This document shows positions 1 through 12,999 of a stretch of 64,000 nt of DNA, in pieces; positions within the stretch are counted from its first letter, which is position 1; every line of letters starts with the position of its first letter. The stretch is from positions 61,590,954-61,654,953 of the forward strand of contig NC_088776.1 in NCBI RefSeq assembly GCF_954871325.1. The letters run 5' to 3'. Origin of the DNA: Gordionus sp. m RMFG-2023. Lineage: Eukaryota > Nematomorpha > Gordioida > Chordodea > Parachordodidae. Under the pieces are notes generated by a model. That model did not search any database and was not told the DNA's origin. It saw only the letters and a program-made list of their open reading frames with translations. The translations under genes were made by a program, and so were the position numbers.

Positions 1-159
1 ATTATAAAAAAAATTTAAATAATAACATTGATTTATAAATTTTTTTCTTGTGTATAAATTTATAAATATTATTACCATAAAAATTTTAAGTTTAATTTCT
101 TATATTGGATATTGGCAAAATATAATATATCTCTGTTCTTTAATAATTTTTAAAATATA

Positions 160-205
160 ATTTTACTATGGGGGGATTTCACCCTTCACCAAGGCTACGC
201 GCCTG
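160..205. mobile_element. End of a hAT-like element (MITE), rest lies to the left
   Basis: Read on the minus strand this begins CAGGCGCGTAGCCTTGG and runs into a stretch of Cs. CAG-x-GGCGTAGCC followed by a G/C-rich stretch is a common hAT terminal inverted repeat. The other end is not in the window or is not recognisable, so the extent and target duplication are unknown. Confidence 0.4.
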
Positions 206-1690
206 TAAAAACTAAAATATGTCTAATTTAGCCATTATTTATAAATTCGTGAGAAGATGGTTTAAAATTTTTGAAAAGCAAGCATGAAAGGACTTAAATT
301 TTATTTTCAACTCTTAGCCCTAGCTATGAATAAAGAATTAAGCTGGCGCTCGTTTCTGCTAAAAACTTCAAACACTTATTAAGCAACATAAAATTATGAA
401 TTTTATTTGTAGCAAGCAACCAATCTAAATTAATAAAGCTGGCTAAAATTTAATTAATTTATAAAATATTGTAGAATAGAATTGTAAGACCAGCATCACA
501 GACTAATAAAATTTTATATAATTTGTCTGTCAAGAAAAAAGCCTTAAACTATCTGGATAAGAACTTTTTAGTATAGACCTTTTACTTAATAAAAAAAAAC
601 ATAAATTTATTTTTAAAACAGTAAACAATTAATATTAGCTTAATACAAAATCGCACCAAACAATAAATTAACCTTCGGATTTCCTTTATAAAATAAAATG
701 GTATCCGAATAATATCGTAATGCAATTTTATATAATTTTAAGATAAGGAATATTTTTATCTCATTTATCCAAACATAATTTTATTAAAAACTAGAAAATG
801 TTAAAATTTTTTATATATTCAATATAAATCATTATTTTTTATAGTTATTTATAATTGGCTGTATAATTTTTAATATATATTTTATTTTAAAATATCTCCT
901 TTTATTGAAATTCTCTTATTATATTTTTTAGATATTGCTGAGAAGGTAGGCAGGGAGTTGTATAAAAATACTTTTATTTAAATTTTAAAATTTTACAATC
1001 CTTGGATGAATTTAAAACATGTTTATATATATTTTTTAAATTGATTGAGTTAATTATATGTATTAATACAAAATAACTTGAACAAACATGTATGAATAAA
1101 ATAAATTACAATTTATGCTATACAACACCCAACTATAAATAAAATAATTTCATATGTTAATATCTAACAGATATGATTTCTTAATTCAAGTTTTATTCTA
1201 AAATAAGTATAATTTTCTTATTAAATTATGATATATTATATGTAAATTTTCGTTCTTATTGCAAAATTAGAATATAAATTTAACAAATATGTTTGAGGTC
1301 AAATTAATAATTTTCAAAACTAATAATTCTTCGTGAATAAGAATTATCGATTAAAAGTGAAAATCTATTTAAAATAAGTGACTATTTATATTAACATTTT
1401 TAAATATTAATTATTTCAAAAATATTGATGACCTACTTAAAGCCCTCTTTAGTAAAATTATTAACATATGATTAGATTCTTTTAATTGGTTATTCTATAT
1501 ATTAACATCAAAATTTGAAGGACTTCCCTTATCAGCCTGTATTAGCGATCATATCCCTAAATTTGCAATCTATTAATTTAATAAAACAATGGATTATATG
1601 CAGCTAATATAGATAGCATAATCGGAGGATTTGAGAATACAACTTAGCTTTAAACTTGAAAACTTCTCATCAAAATAACAATTAAGAGTT
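206..1690. other. AT-rich stretch, no gene seen
   Basis: I see no coding-looking frame on either strand and no repeat shared with the rest of the window. A 12-nt minus-strand segment at 491-502 has AG/GT flanks in the same phase as the micro-exons elsewhere, but it is too short to support on its own. Confidence 0.5.
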
Positions 1691-1769
1691 ATTAATTTAC
1701 AGTTAGATCTAGACATATTAGACCTCAGGTCTCTGTCGTAATACCTAGTCCCATAGTCTTAATTAATTC

Positions 1770-1870
1770 TGTTAATTACTTAATAAATCGAGCTTTAATA
1801 ACAGCCCAAAATTCAAATCTCCAATGATCACCTAACCTATCTCTTGACAGCCTATGATCAAATGGCTAAA
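1770..1870 (-). pseudogene. Scrap of a LINE (DRLGDH-type C-terminal region)
   Basis: On the minus strand an open stretch reads LSRDRLGDHWRFEFWAV. It contains the same DRLGDH string seen in the longer LINE relic at 11.5-12.56 kb. That relic carries a reverse transcriptase motif, so I infer a small fragment of the same non-LTR family. No flanking target duplication is visible. It could also be part of a repeat that merely shares this string. Confidence 0.3.
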
Positions 1871-4430
1871 ATTCTTTGTAAATTAATGTATTTTATAAGG
1901 CAATAAATGATCTAGTTACGAGCATAACATATAAAACAATAAATTCATCTGGTTGTAGTTTATGATTTCCAACTCAGTCGAAAATTGATGTAGTAAATTT
2001 ATGTTTATTGTGTTGCCAATATTATTATTTTTTTGTTAGCTTCCCCATCGTTGTCACATAAAAGGAAGCATAACTTTAATGGCTCGCCTATTATTGCCCA
2101 TTCTTCTTTAAAATTTTATAAAATATAGCAAATTGGAATATCTTTTTATAATAATAATGAATAAATAGTTATGATTATATGATCTCTTATATTGGCAAGT
2201 AGTAAAATACTCGATCGAGATTTTGTGCTTAATTCTTAGTTGAATCTTCTGGGTATATATTATTGAATATCAGATTACAATTAAAATTTTCTAATAATCA
2301 TCGAGGTATTAGATAACACAACATTAGCCTTGTCTTTCATAATTAAGGCTTATTTTACTAAGTTGTATCAATATTTTTCGCAGAAATGATATATTCAACA
2401 AAATAAGTTGCTGATTTAAAATATTTCATTTAGCACAGAAATTTCATGAATTGGTAAAAAAATTTACATATAACTTTCATATTCTTTCTATTATGTAGAC
2501 GGTATTCAATAACAATCAAGCATTTATTTTTTTTTAATTTTAAATCTGTTTAAAAATTTAATATTACTATAAATATTATAATATATTTTTATTTATATAT
2601 TTAAAAAAAGGCTGTTTATTCTTTTTTCGATAAATTTTCGAAGGTTATCAAATTAAATTTGATATTTAGGACATAATCTTATGTAATAAGAAAACATTAT
2701 TAAAAAAGAGAATTTTAAATTAAAAATCTTTTCTTTAAAAATTTTCTCCCCTTTAAAAATAAATGGCTGATATTGCCCACTTATTTTTCTAACCATTTCT
2801 AGACGCATTATTTTATCCCACAATTTCCCTAAAAAAAAATTTCCCTTTGTGTTTTTTTTTTCTTGCAATTTTTTAGGTGGAGTTTTCATTCTTTAAATTT
2901 TTTTCTTGGATCCAATAAAAGATATATAATAAAATATGATTAATGTCAATGTGTGTAATGTTTAAGATAAGTTATAGATGGGTTCTTGTACCTCGTTTTT
3001 TTTAAATAGGCCTTCAATATATATTCTATTGTAAAGACCAAGTTATGGGAAGGATACTCATTTATATTTTGCAAATGAATGTTGAAAAATTTTTCAAAGT
3101 TTTTAAATTATACATGAAAATCTGAAACTTTGATTATAAATATATAAAATATATAATAATTATATTGTTATATATAAACATGAAATTTTAATAATGTCTT
3201 TTGGAACATTCGGGAGATGTCCTGGAAATTTTTCAGAAATTATTTTTCGTGCTCCGTTGTCGGAAAGCGTTAAACATAACATTTGGTTCCATATACTTGA
3301 TTAATATATTGTAAACTTTTATATATCCCCACCACATACAAATGAATACAATTTATAAATATAAATTATATTAAAATAATGTTATAAATCCAATTTATTA
3401 TTCTGTCCACTCTTTATTTCTTATTTGAAGAAAGATAAAAAGGGTTATTAGTTTAAAAAGATAGAAATTTGATTTGAGAGAAAATTTCTAAGGGTAAAAA
3501 TAGGAAAATAAAATGTTAGAATTTTATTATATTGAAGTGGTAATTATTTAAATAGAATATATTAAGGAAGATTATATGAAATTTTTTTATTAAGATCAAT
3601 ATCTCGTTTTATGAAATTATTAAATATGCAATTTTCATAACTAAGATCTACTATTAATTACGAATTAAATTCTTAAATGAACCTTTTATTTAAAAAAAAA
3701 TTTTGTTTGATAGAAATTTCCAGATAGTTAAAGTAAATCACAATTTATTTAGTCATATGAATATTAAATATATTTTGATAATTCCCCAATTAAAATTTAA
3801 AATATGTGATCAATAACATAATGGATAGATATATCAGATTTCCAAACTTATACTCTTAAAAATAATTTATAAATATATATATATATATAATATTATATAA
3901 AATAAGGAAGAAATTACTATACTTAAAAAAACCTATAGGTGACTACTTCTTAATTATTATATTATTTAAATGGAATTTTATCAGAAATATGAAAAAAAAT
4001 ATTAATGTTAAATAATAGAACACTTGTATAAAATCTGTTACTTATTAAATCTACCACATTTTTTAAATAATTTTTCCCCAAAAAAATGATTATAAATTAA
4101 CTTTATTTATTAAATCCAAATCAATCTTAAAAAAAATTTTAAACTAATGACAACTATTTTTCTAATATGATCACTTTAAAAAAAGAAAGTAGTGATACCA
4201 GTGCGTTAATACAATATAAAAGATGATATAGATTTTTAAAAATATTATAGAAAACTTACATCCAGCTAAAATACCTAAATATAAATTATAGTATATTTTA
4301 ATTATATTTCACTAAGAGGTTTTTAATCAAATCACTCGATGAAAATAAAATGTATAAATTCTTTAAAGTTTTAAAAAATAATATAGTTTTTTTTAAATAT
4401 AGAAATAATAATGACTAGAGGTATGCAATG
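1871..4430. other. AT-rich stretch, no gene seen
   Basis: Only short, low-complexity open frames occur here. The longest (2653-2889, minus strand, 78 residues) is dominated by Lys, Phe and Ile and looks like chance in AT-rich DNA. A short (AT)n run lies near 3,878. Confidence 0.5.
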
Positions 4431-4439
4431 GGCGAGATG

Positions 4440-4745
4440 TAGTAGCATAGAATAAAACATCGACATATAATGGATTACAAAGCCCTCCGTAACCTGATTG
4501 ATAAAATAAGTTATTTATGTGCGTTATAATATGCAATGTAGAAGATGTGGGAGAGGTGTTAAAAAAATTTTCAAAAAAGAGTGCGATGGCTTGTTAGTTA
4601 AAATCCACACATTGCAGACCTCATATCATGACTATAAGAGAATAAACTATTGGATTCTATGGTATGTCTTACCTATCGCAGCTAAAAATGAAAGAAATTT
4701 AAAATTAGATAATACAATTGAAAAAATATTGCATGATAAGTTATA
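4440..4745 (+). repeat. Dispersed repeat with a short open frame, copy 1
   Basis: The segment matches 63,760-64,000 over its right half, in the same orientation, with small substitutions. The plus-strand frame at 4519-4746 (75 residues) includes GLLVKIHTLQTSYHDYKRIN. The second copy reads GLLVKIHALPTSYHD in the same frame before a stop, so the frame is partly conserved. I do not recognise the family. The frame may be the remnant of a transposon protein. Confidence 0.4.
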
Positions 4746-7130
4746 AAATAATATAGGAAAATATTAATCAAAATACTTTAATATGATCTGGCCCTACCCA
4801 TTAAAACATTATCCAACCCTTATTATTTGGTCATTGATTTACTGCTAGGTTGTAACATTGTTATTACAATTATCTTTTGTCTAATGCAATTTTTATGTGA
4901 ACTTAAAAAGAAAACAAGATGAAATGTGACTTTAGAATTGGTGAAGACAAGGAATTTATCTCATAATCACTTAAAATCAAGCCTTTTAACCTCTTTGCAT
5001 TTCCAAGCTATAAATATCAAATCTATTTTCATTAGTTTGCTTAATTTTAAATAGTACATGTGTTGGTTTTGAAATATCAAGTCTGCCTTTACTTTGGAAA
5101 ATTTTTTTTCAAACAGAAGTTCAAGCTTCCTTCTTTCACGACATTTTGTTTTAAGTACTATTTGATTTTTAATAACCGATGAATTATTACTGATAATATA
5201 TATTCATGAATGAAATAATTTCAGTATATAAATTGTTAACTATATCTTATATGTAAAACTTTTATTTTTATCTTGCAGAGTTGCATTAATAAATACAAAA
5301 TAAAATTATTCCAAGATCCACATTTTCTTCTCATTCTAAAATCGAATAAGCTCTTGAAACAGGTTCCATAACATGCAAAATCTTATATTTAGTCATATAA
5401 TGATCTATTAACTACTTGTTATCTAAAAAATCTCTGAAATTTAGATTTATAAAAAGTTCGTGAAATTATATGGTCATTCATTTTAATAAGACTATTAATT
5501 TCAAGGAGTTATAGAAAAAGTTGCATCTAATTATGAACATTTTTATCAGATGTTTTCTTCATTGGTGTAAAAAAATATTTCCTAATAAAGTCAAGGTTAC
5601 CCATCTTCATATAATGAAAATGTATAATTGACATAATATTCTTTATAAATAATATTAATAAGAATATAAATATAAATACCATTCATTGATTGATTCAATA
5701 TTAATTAGATTAATAATCATGTTAAAAAATTTAGCAACGAAAATTTAAAATATTTGGGACTTGATGTAAATTAAATCTCTGTTTAAATTATTTATAAAAT
5801 TTTAAAAATAAATAAAAGTAATTATATAATACAATAATATATGTTATTTTAATATTTTTTAATAAAATGTTGAAATAAGTGTTTAGCGTTACAGTTAAAA
5901 ACGCGTTTACCTCTAAATGACGGTAACGAATGACATTATTTTTTTGGCGTTAACAGCACTATATTATAGCAACTTTCTATATATTTATTTTCACTCTGGT
6001 TCTTAATATAAAAAAAATATTCTTATCCAGAGCTACATCTCCAGCAAACTTGTTAGAATTGGAATTTATTAAAATAAGAAAGTATTTCTGATAATTTCAC
6101 CTTCATTCCTATTTATTTAAAAAAATATTTAATTTAACATTAAACAAAAATAAAAAATAAAAAAACTTAAATATGAACAAAGGTATTCACAATTAGCTCG
6201 GGAAAAATTTAGAACTGTTAAAAATTGTGTTAGAATATACATTTTAGACCCGGGGGTAGACATAAAAAAAATTGTCGCCACTACAGATCTCGGATATTTA
6301 TACCTTCTGATCCAATTAAAATTTTCAATGTATATTACAAAAATAGAGAAATTTTTTTCTTAATAAAAACAAAATTATATAATAATGTTACTCAAAAATA
6401 AATGGTATGTGGATATTTGTCTGTTTGTTTAATAATGTCAGATATTATTTATAATATTTTTATATTACCTTGCATGACTTCTACATATAAATTATTTAAT
6501 TATATATTGATTTGGATAAGCTTTTCCTTTTATAATATATTACTATAATGTTTAATCAAACCGTTTAATTACAATCCGAAAAATATTATCTAATAAGTTG
6601 TCGGGCTTATTTAAGAACAAATAAAACCAAAATAATCATTATTAGAATAATCTTTTCAAATATTTTATGTTCTAAATATAATTAAAAAATCAAACAAAAT
6701 TTACTGATATCGATAAAATAATATTTATATTTATTATAAAGTTAAGGATTTTTTGATCGGATTATCTACTTTTATTCTAAGATATCATACATATCAAAAT
6801 ATTTGGATTTGAAAGGCATAGATGATCTCCTCTGAGAACACACACTCATCGTATTCAGGCTAAGACTGAAAGTCTAGAAATGCTAATTTTCTATTTACTA
6901 AAAGTCTAATAAATAACAATTATCATTCTTATTCTATAGCTTTCATACTATCGTTTTTTTTCACCTGAACATAATTTTTTTTTATAGAATATATGGGCGT
7001 ATTCAAATTAAAAAATTGTTTTTTCAAAATAAAAAAATTTATCACGCAAATATATATTAGGCGCGTCCTAACTCGATTTCGTAAATTTCAATAATAAATT
7101 AATTTTAAAAATATAATTTTGACTTTGGGT
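4746..7130. other. AT-rich stretch, no gene seen
   Basis: No coding-looking frame. Near 5,885-5,970 a small imperfect inverted repeat (GCGTTACAG ... CTGTTAACGCC read inward) might be the end pair of a tiny MITE, but I could not define a target duplication. Confidence 0.45.
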
Positions 7131-7675
7131 GTAGCCTACCGTTTTTATTATCGATCTCTAATCAAATTCTAAATTAACAATCAATTTCTTATTTTAAATC
7201 TTCTCCGCTGTATGCCAATAGGCGATATTACTAAATCGATCTCAAATATTTTACAGAAAATTTACCCAGTTGGCTTGGCGTATTTATGCAAATCTGACTT
7301 ATATTATTCTATCATTCTTACAAGATAAATACAATTTAGGGATGTTGTTATCAAATAAAATTTTCAAAACTTTGATCTCGTAAATTTTTATTATCCATCA
7401 AACTTATGAATATTTTGTATGCTATAGATAAAAAATCCTGTGTTATTAGAGCTTATCATTAGCATTTAAGGTTTCCAAATATTTTTTATTACATGCTTCA
7501 GGGTAATTGAGAGATTTATTTTTATCATGTTTTAGAATATAGGTGTCAATATTAAAAATCTTATGAGTTATTCTCGATTTAAGTTTCAATTTTATATTAA
7601 AATTTACCTCATAATATTAATAATTGTTAAAAAAGATATCTTATTTTATCTCTTCTATATCATATACATTATCAC

Positions 7676-7696
7676 CTGGAACAACAGCATCATCAA
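7676..7696 (-). other. Candidate micro-exon, 21 nt, phase 1-1, VVPG type
   Basis: On the minus strand the segment is preceded by a T/A-rich acceptor ending TTATATTAG and followed by the donor GTGATAATG. Entered in phase 1 it reads DDAVVP and ends with the single G that starts a Gly codon across the junction. The equivalent site in R1 copy c has the same length and phase and the same last codons with different first ones. I infer an internal coding micro-exon. There is no transcript evidence, and a conserved non-coding repeat core is the alternative. Confidence 0.42.
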
Positions 7697-8000
7697 CTAA
7701 TATAAATAGTGATAAAATATATATAATTATTAATTAAAATATTTAAAAAGATAGATTAATAATTTGGGAAATTTCTTTGGACAGTTTAAAGCAATAATTT
7801 ACATAAGTCATAACATGAGTGTTATAGAGATTGAATGTTTTCGATTTAAATTTAATAGTCTAAATAAATAGTAATTTTAAGATTTTGTTACTAATTAGAT
7901 ATGTAATTAAACTACCTATTGTTTCTAAAATTTCAGAGCCTATGTGCCAGCGTCTACATGAGCGAGAGTGGTAGGAACAGTTTATATCCTATTTTTTTGA

Positions 8001-8052
8001 GGGGGTAGGGGGTAAGCTAGGTTAATGGGGATAGGATAAATTTTTTGGGGGG
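8001..8052 (+). other. G-rich tract, possible G-quadruplex
   Basis: Four runs of 4-6 Gs (8001-8005, 8008-8012, 8027-8030, 8047-8052) lie within about 50 bp of otherwise AT-rich DNA. The tract is inside the extra sequence that distinguishes R1 copy a from copies b and c. Spacing is within the range used for quadruplex prediction, although one loop is long. Confidence 0.4.
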
Positions 8053-8650
8053 TTATCTATTATATTTTTAGATGAAATAGGACAAAATTTATTGCTGTAT
8101 AAATTTAAATTAATTTTATTATAGTATTATTATAATACAATTCATCGACTTATATTGCAAACTATCATACACATTGTTTTCCAAATAAACATTCCTTTTA
8201 AATGTAATTTAAAAGGTTTAGATATTTCAGCAAGCTCATAATTCCATAATAATTAATTCATTGTAAATAATGGGTTTAAATTGAATTTATTATCTAAAAA
8301 ATAAATTCTTTATATTCACCAAATATAGTTGGTAGTAGAGATAGATTAATTTAAGTTATCCTTTATAGGTGGAGAAGATATAGGTATTTACTTTGAACCT
8401 TTTTCCAGTATATTCGACATAATTCTGTATCAAAAGTAAATTTAAGTATCTGTTTTATAGTATTTGGATTTGAGCTTAGGAAGTTTCTCTTAAGATCATA
8501 GGCAGCTATCAAATTCTTCAGGAATATTAATTATGCTGAATGATGTGGGGAATGAAGATGTACAGAGCTTTGATTAAAGGGCGATTTGGTACCAAAAGAA
8601 GGAAGAATTTTTAAATTAGAATAGTTTAGAGATGCGAAAATGGTCGAAAA

Positions 8651-9479
8651 TTATATGTTATTAAAATTTAGAATAGTTATTTGTTTACAATAAAGTTAAA
8701 TTTATTATCTGCAGTGTTTCTCATCAAAAATCAGAAAATTTTTAATGAAAAAAAAAACGAAAAGAATCAAAACAAAAATAAAAAAGGTAGGAATAGACAC
8801 TGGAAACCTATTAAAATTGAAAATGGTTAATCTAAATAAGTAAAAGAGTCAAACTAAGTTAGAAAATATCCGTCCAATAAAAAAGATAAATAAATAAAAA
8901 GGGAAAATTATTCCTATTCAAAAAAGGAAAACAATTCTTTTTCCTTTTAGAAAATTTTTGCCATATAGCCTAAATCTTAATCCAATAGAGATAAAAAAAA
9001 AAACTTTTCCAATAAAAATATTTTATCAAAATTCCAATTTTAAAAAAAAAGAAATTTGTTAGTTTCATAGAGCATAGAGAGAGAAATCATAGGAAAATGC
9101 GAAGATTAATTTTGAAATATGGAGACCTATATTACAAAAATTTATAAGAGGGGAAATGATTAATGAGTAATAATTTTTTTAGTTTATTTTAATTTTATTA
9201 ATAAATTGAATACAAATAAGAATAATAAAAATTTAGAGTGGATTTTTGATGGGATGTTTGCATTTTTTGATTATACCTTTTCATTTTATGATAGGAGCTT
9301 ATCATATTTTGATCGTTTTATTTTATTTTTATTCATATTTACCCAATTTTGAATAGAAATTTTCTTTTTTCTTGAATGAGAAAGTTTGAAAATTCTGATT
9401 CGTTATTAAAGTAAGATTTTAATTTTATAAGAATTCACTATGAAAATAGTTTAATAAACAAGGTTATCAAGTCATTTTT
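8651..9479. other. AT-rich stretch, no gene seen
   Basis: Purine-rich A/G stretches but no recognisable frame, repeat or element end. Confidence 0.5.
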
Positions 9480-10345
9480 AGGTTATATTATTTAAAAGAT
9501 TTTATTAACCTCTCCTCGATTAATATCTTTATTAAAATTATTCCTTATTATATTGATTGTTTAATATTTATAATTCTATAATTTAAATCATTTTTTTATG
9601 CTTAGAGAATATAATATAATTTTAAGTTACCAGCAGCAGCAGCATTTCTTACTATATATATTTTTTAATTTTATGTGTAGTTAAAAAACAATGGTAATTT
9701 ATAATATCTGATTTAGGATACCCTCCATAGTATACCATCTCGTATAAAATCAAAGATGAAAGGTTTTATATCAGAATGTGTTTTTATACATTTTTGTATA
9801 AAACTTTTATTTCTATATATATATATACGAGAAGAAAATTTTCAACTATCTCCTATATAAAAAAATAAAGATCAATGAATTTATACTAGATTGTTATATT
9901 TTTTGATAATTTTTTAAATATTGTATTATTTGTAAAAAAAACATGTGCAATTTAAACACTAAGTAGGATTCAATTTAATCAGTTGTAATTACAATTCAAT
10001 TAGCATTATAATGATGTGCATATCAATATATTGTTTTTAGTTTTCGATTAATATTGATAAAACCATATTGTAAAAAATAATAAAATATATTGGAGCAATA
10101 ATTTGGAATTAATTTAATTTGATTTTATCAACTATTTTCAATAAATATAATAAATCCTTATTAATATCATAATAATACTAATTGAATGATTTGATTATAA
10201 ATATATAAAAATGCCTCTTTTCTGATTAAAAAAAAACTGATTCAAAATATATGAACAATTAAAAATTATTACTTCGTGTAAATATAATTAATAAAATGAA
10301 AGTTTTACACGAGCTTTAAAATATATACTAGCTTAGGTAACCCCA
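9480..10345. repeat. Tandem duplication T, left copy
   Basis: It aligns with 10,370-11,090 along its length with many small indels. Landmarks are GAGAATATAATATAATTT, the block around TAGGATACCCTCCATA, AACACTAAGTAG, and ATTGATAAAACCATAT. The two copies are separated by only about 25 bp. Each carries one 21-nt candidate micro-exon on the minus strand. Confidence 0.7.
9631..9651 (-). other. Candidate micro-exon, 21 nt, phase 1-1
   Basis: Minus strand: the acceptor ends ATATATAG and the donor is GTAACTTAA. In phase 1 the segment reads RNAAAA plus the first base of Gly. The duplicate at 10,535 has the same length and phase with signals kept, but about 9 of 21 bases differ, which is more than in the flanking DNA. 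That is expected of a fast-evolving exon, although a GCT triplet slip could also have contributed. Confidence 0.42.
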
Positions 10346-10369
10346 CTCCTATATCTCGAAAATATTTTT

Positions 10370-11090
10370 TTTTAATAAATCTATTATTGATTTAAAATAT
10401 TTTATTTGGCTTGATTTTTCCATTAACGATATATTATTGTTTTTATATTTTTCCTAGTGTTTAGATAGTTTATATTTATGATTGGTTTTTAATTATTTTT
10501 TTCTGCTTCGAGAATATAATATAATTTAAAGTACCTGCTTCCACAGAATTTTCTCCTATAAATATAATATTAATTTTATATGTAGTTAATAATGTTTATT
10601 TAATAGCAATTCATAATATCTGAATTAGGATCCCCTCCATAATATACCACCTAGTATAAAAACAAAGATTTAAGGATTTATACAATAAAAATTTTATTTA
10701 GTATTATAATTATTTAAACTGGGAGAGAAATGAATTTATAATAGATTGTGATTTAAACAAAATTGTATTATATGTAAATAAAGATTTAAGCACTAAGTAG
10801 AAATCAATTTTTTTTTCCATAACAGAAGTAAAAAATTATATATTTTGAAATTACCATTCAATTATCAGTTATGATGTGTATATCGATATATTATTTTTAG
10901 TTCTGGAGAAATATTGATAAAACCATATTTCTCATTTTAAAACAATATTGTTTGACAAATAATTTTGAATAATTTTTCAGAATTGAGAAATTTTGTTTCA
11001 TTAACCTTTTTCCATAAATATAATATATCTTTATACAAATCATTATAATGCTAATTGAATGCTGAATTCAAATATATAAATATTTATGAT
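10370..11090. repeat. Tandem duplication T, right copy
   Basis: Second copy of the unit at 9,480-10,345 (see that entry for shared landmarks). It is shorter by roughly 100-150 bp through scattered deletions. Confidence 0.7.
10535..10555 (-). other. Candidate micro-exon, 21 nt, phase 1-1
   Basis: Minus strand: the acceptor ends TATTTATAG and the donor is GTACTTTAA. In phase 1 the segment reads ENSVEA plus the first base of Gly. It is the positional counterpart of the segment at 9,631 in the other half of the tandem duplication. Confidence 0.42.
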
Positions 11091-11490
11091 TTAAAAAATA
11101 TTGTAATCAGGCTTAAATGATAAAAATATTTTCCAAAAATAATATAAAAAATAATCATATTTTAATTTAAATTTAAAAATATATTAAAACAATAAATTAT
11201 AATACTATAAAAAAAATTTTAAAAAAAAACTATATAATAATATAATTTTATAATTAAGTTCCCAGATAGGAATCATAATTATGTCTAATAATTACAATTT
11301 GAATTTTTTCAAATATAATTCTGGCTTCATATTTAAAAATCGGGATTTTATTGCCTAGATATTTTTAGATTTATATGTTAATGACGAAAAATAGAAGTTA
11401 TTAAAATTTTTCTTTCGTTAATCTTTTTAGTTTTTGACTGTATTAGTGGGTTGATATTTATGAATAAAGAAACACATGGTAGTCTGAAAA
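11091..11490. other. AT-rich stretch, no gene seen
   Basis: Long A/T runs, no coding frame. It ends next to the unusually GC-rich string CCCGCGGGCCC at about 11,499-11,509. Confidence 0.5.
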
Positions 11491-11499
11491 TATAGATTT

Positions 11500-12560
11500 C
11501 CCGCGGGCCCAAGGTTTGCATACTAGCAGAACTTAAACTATTACCTTAAGATAAATTTCTGTGTTCAAAATGATTCGGAATTTGGGCGGCTATTAAACTT
11601 CGATTTATTATATGGTTTATTTCTATATGGCGTTGCTGTTGCCCTTGACTATATATACAACTTGATTTGCTTTTAATACATCCATAAGGCTGAAGACACA
11701 ACATAGCCGTAATCCAATGGGTATTATCAGATTTTCGTCTGATAAAAGATTAGCAAGGTTACGAGTTGGAAATGTTTCTAACCATTTATGATCACCAAGT
11801 CTATCAGTTGATTGGAGGAGTTGAATGCAATCTAAAGGTAGATTTATATATATCTATTTGTTATTTCGAAATTAAAGGCGATAAAAAATTTCTGTTTATT
11901 TGTATTGATGATATATGAAAGTTATTTGGTATAGCCTTCTATTTGTTAATTGTGTTGCGTCATCTAATAAAAGATCGATAAGGCATATGAAGACTGAAAT
12001 CATAGAATTGTTTGTTAATCTGGATAATAAAAATGATGACAGATAAAAGATAGAGTTGCTAAAAGTTTATATCGCCTAATTTAAAAGGTAACTTAGCGAG
12101 AGTTTAGGTTTATGTTCATTTGTAAATTTGTCCTTAATTTTTGATATGATATTGTTATTTTTAAAAAAAGATGATGATCTGAAAATGTGCAAAAATTTTG
12201 TTATATATAGGCATTTACGTATTAAAAATAAATTTTGGTGTTCCTATAAATGGCATAGATGTGGTACATGCTGTAAAAGCTTTTAAAGACGTTACGAATT
12301 TATGACTTGGCACTAATAACTAATGGGGCTATCGGAATCAATAAATTTATGGCCTTCTAAAATTGATGGCTTAATATATAATTAAATAATTTAGTAATGT
12401 TAAGTATGACGTGTGACCGGTAGCTTGGGAATTGGTTTCCAAGTATTTTAAAACGCTAGGTACATTAGCTGAGAAGTCACAGACAGTCCCATTGTCTAAA
12501 TAACACAGATTAAGTTCTAGGTTAAAATTATGTTAAATTTGGTTAATGAGATGATGGATG
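11500..12560 (-). pseudogene. LINE relic, reverse transcriptase and C-terminal region (YLDDGT family)
   Basis: On the minus strand the region near 12,477-12,545 reads LCYLDNGTVCDF, close to the W-YLDDGT catalytic block of a non-LTR reverse transcriptase family common in invertebrates. Further along, 11,640-11,840 is open and contains STDRLGDHKWLETFPTRN and LLSDENLIIPIGLRL, matching the region after the polymerase in that family, where a block of the type LLSDEALRIAVGLRLG occurs. Between them the frame is broken many times. One catalytic Asp appears as Asn. Base composition is clearly richer in G+C than the surroundings. Related scraps lie at 1,770, 35,722 and 46,460. Family assignment rests on remembered motifs, not on a search. 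Confidence 0.6.
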
Positions 12561-12990
12561 CCAAAGTTGAGATCCTTATGAATTTCCATGTTATATGCCT
12601 TATTAGGACAGAATCTGAAAGGTTGATTTAATAAATTTAGAATAACAGAGTAAAGTTTCATAGAATAATATTTTATAAAAGAAGTACGATGAAGGCTATT
12701 GAAGATTCAGTTTCCGGTTAATAAAGTTATTCCAATTCTCCTATCTTATTTGTTTTTATATATTTTTCTTGATTAAAATAATATTCCAATATCCTTCCAT
12801 AAATTAAAATCATATTATTTAATAGAATACACCTAGTTTTAGGAAAATGTTGGCGTAAACTTTTAAACTAATTTTACTTAATATTAAATAGTTTATTTCT
12901 ATATAAATTAACAAAAAAATATCTATGCTGCTAATTGTCTATGATTTTAATGTAATTCACTTAAGGTATAATAAGATTTTTTTGGTTTCA
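12561..12990. other. AT-rich stretch, no gene seen
   Basis: Nothing recognisable between the LINE relic and the inverted-repeat element that follows. Confidence 0.45.
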
Positions 12991-12999
12991 CGTCAATTC

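Larger units (their letters stand above)
7230..8650. repeat. Dispersed repeat R1, copy a
   Basis: This segment aligns over most of its length with R1 copies b (14,930-15,835) and c (16,230-17,400). Shared landmarks are a block ending TCATGTTTTAGAATATAGGT, the micro-exon site with GGAACAAC on the plus strand, the block AACTACCTATTGTTTCT, and a right-hand block reading AAAGAGCTTTGAT with variants. Copy a has about 350 bp of extra sequence after 7,985 that includes a G-rich tract. The orientation of the unit is undefined. If the micro-exon reading is right, most of this is intron. Confidence 0.65.

Noticed and set aside
1711-1760. R1-like end block with possible splice signals at 1.7, 15.8 and 17.4 kb
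   Set aside because: Lengths and phases differ between the copies and phase 1 meets stops, so no coherent exon can be defined.
2653-2889. 78-residue minus-strand open frame
   Set aside because: Lys/Phe/Ile-dominated, no acceptor in a matching phase, no second copy. Expected by chance in DNA of this composition.
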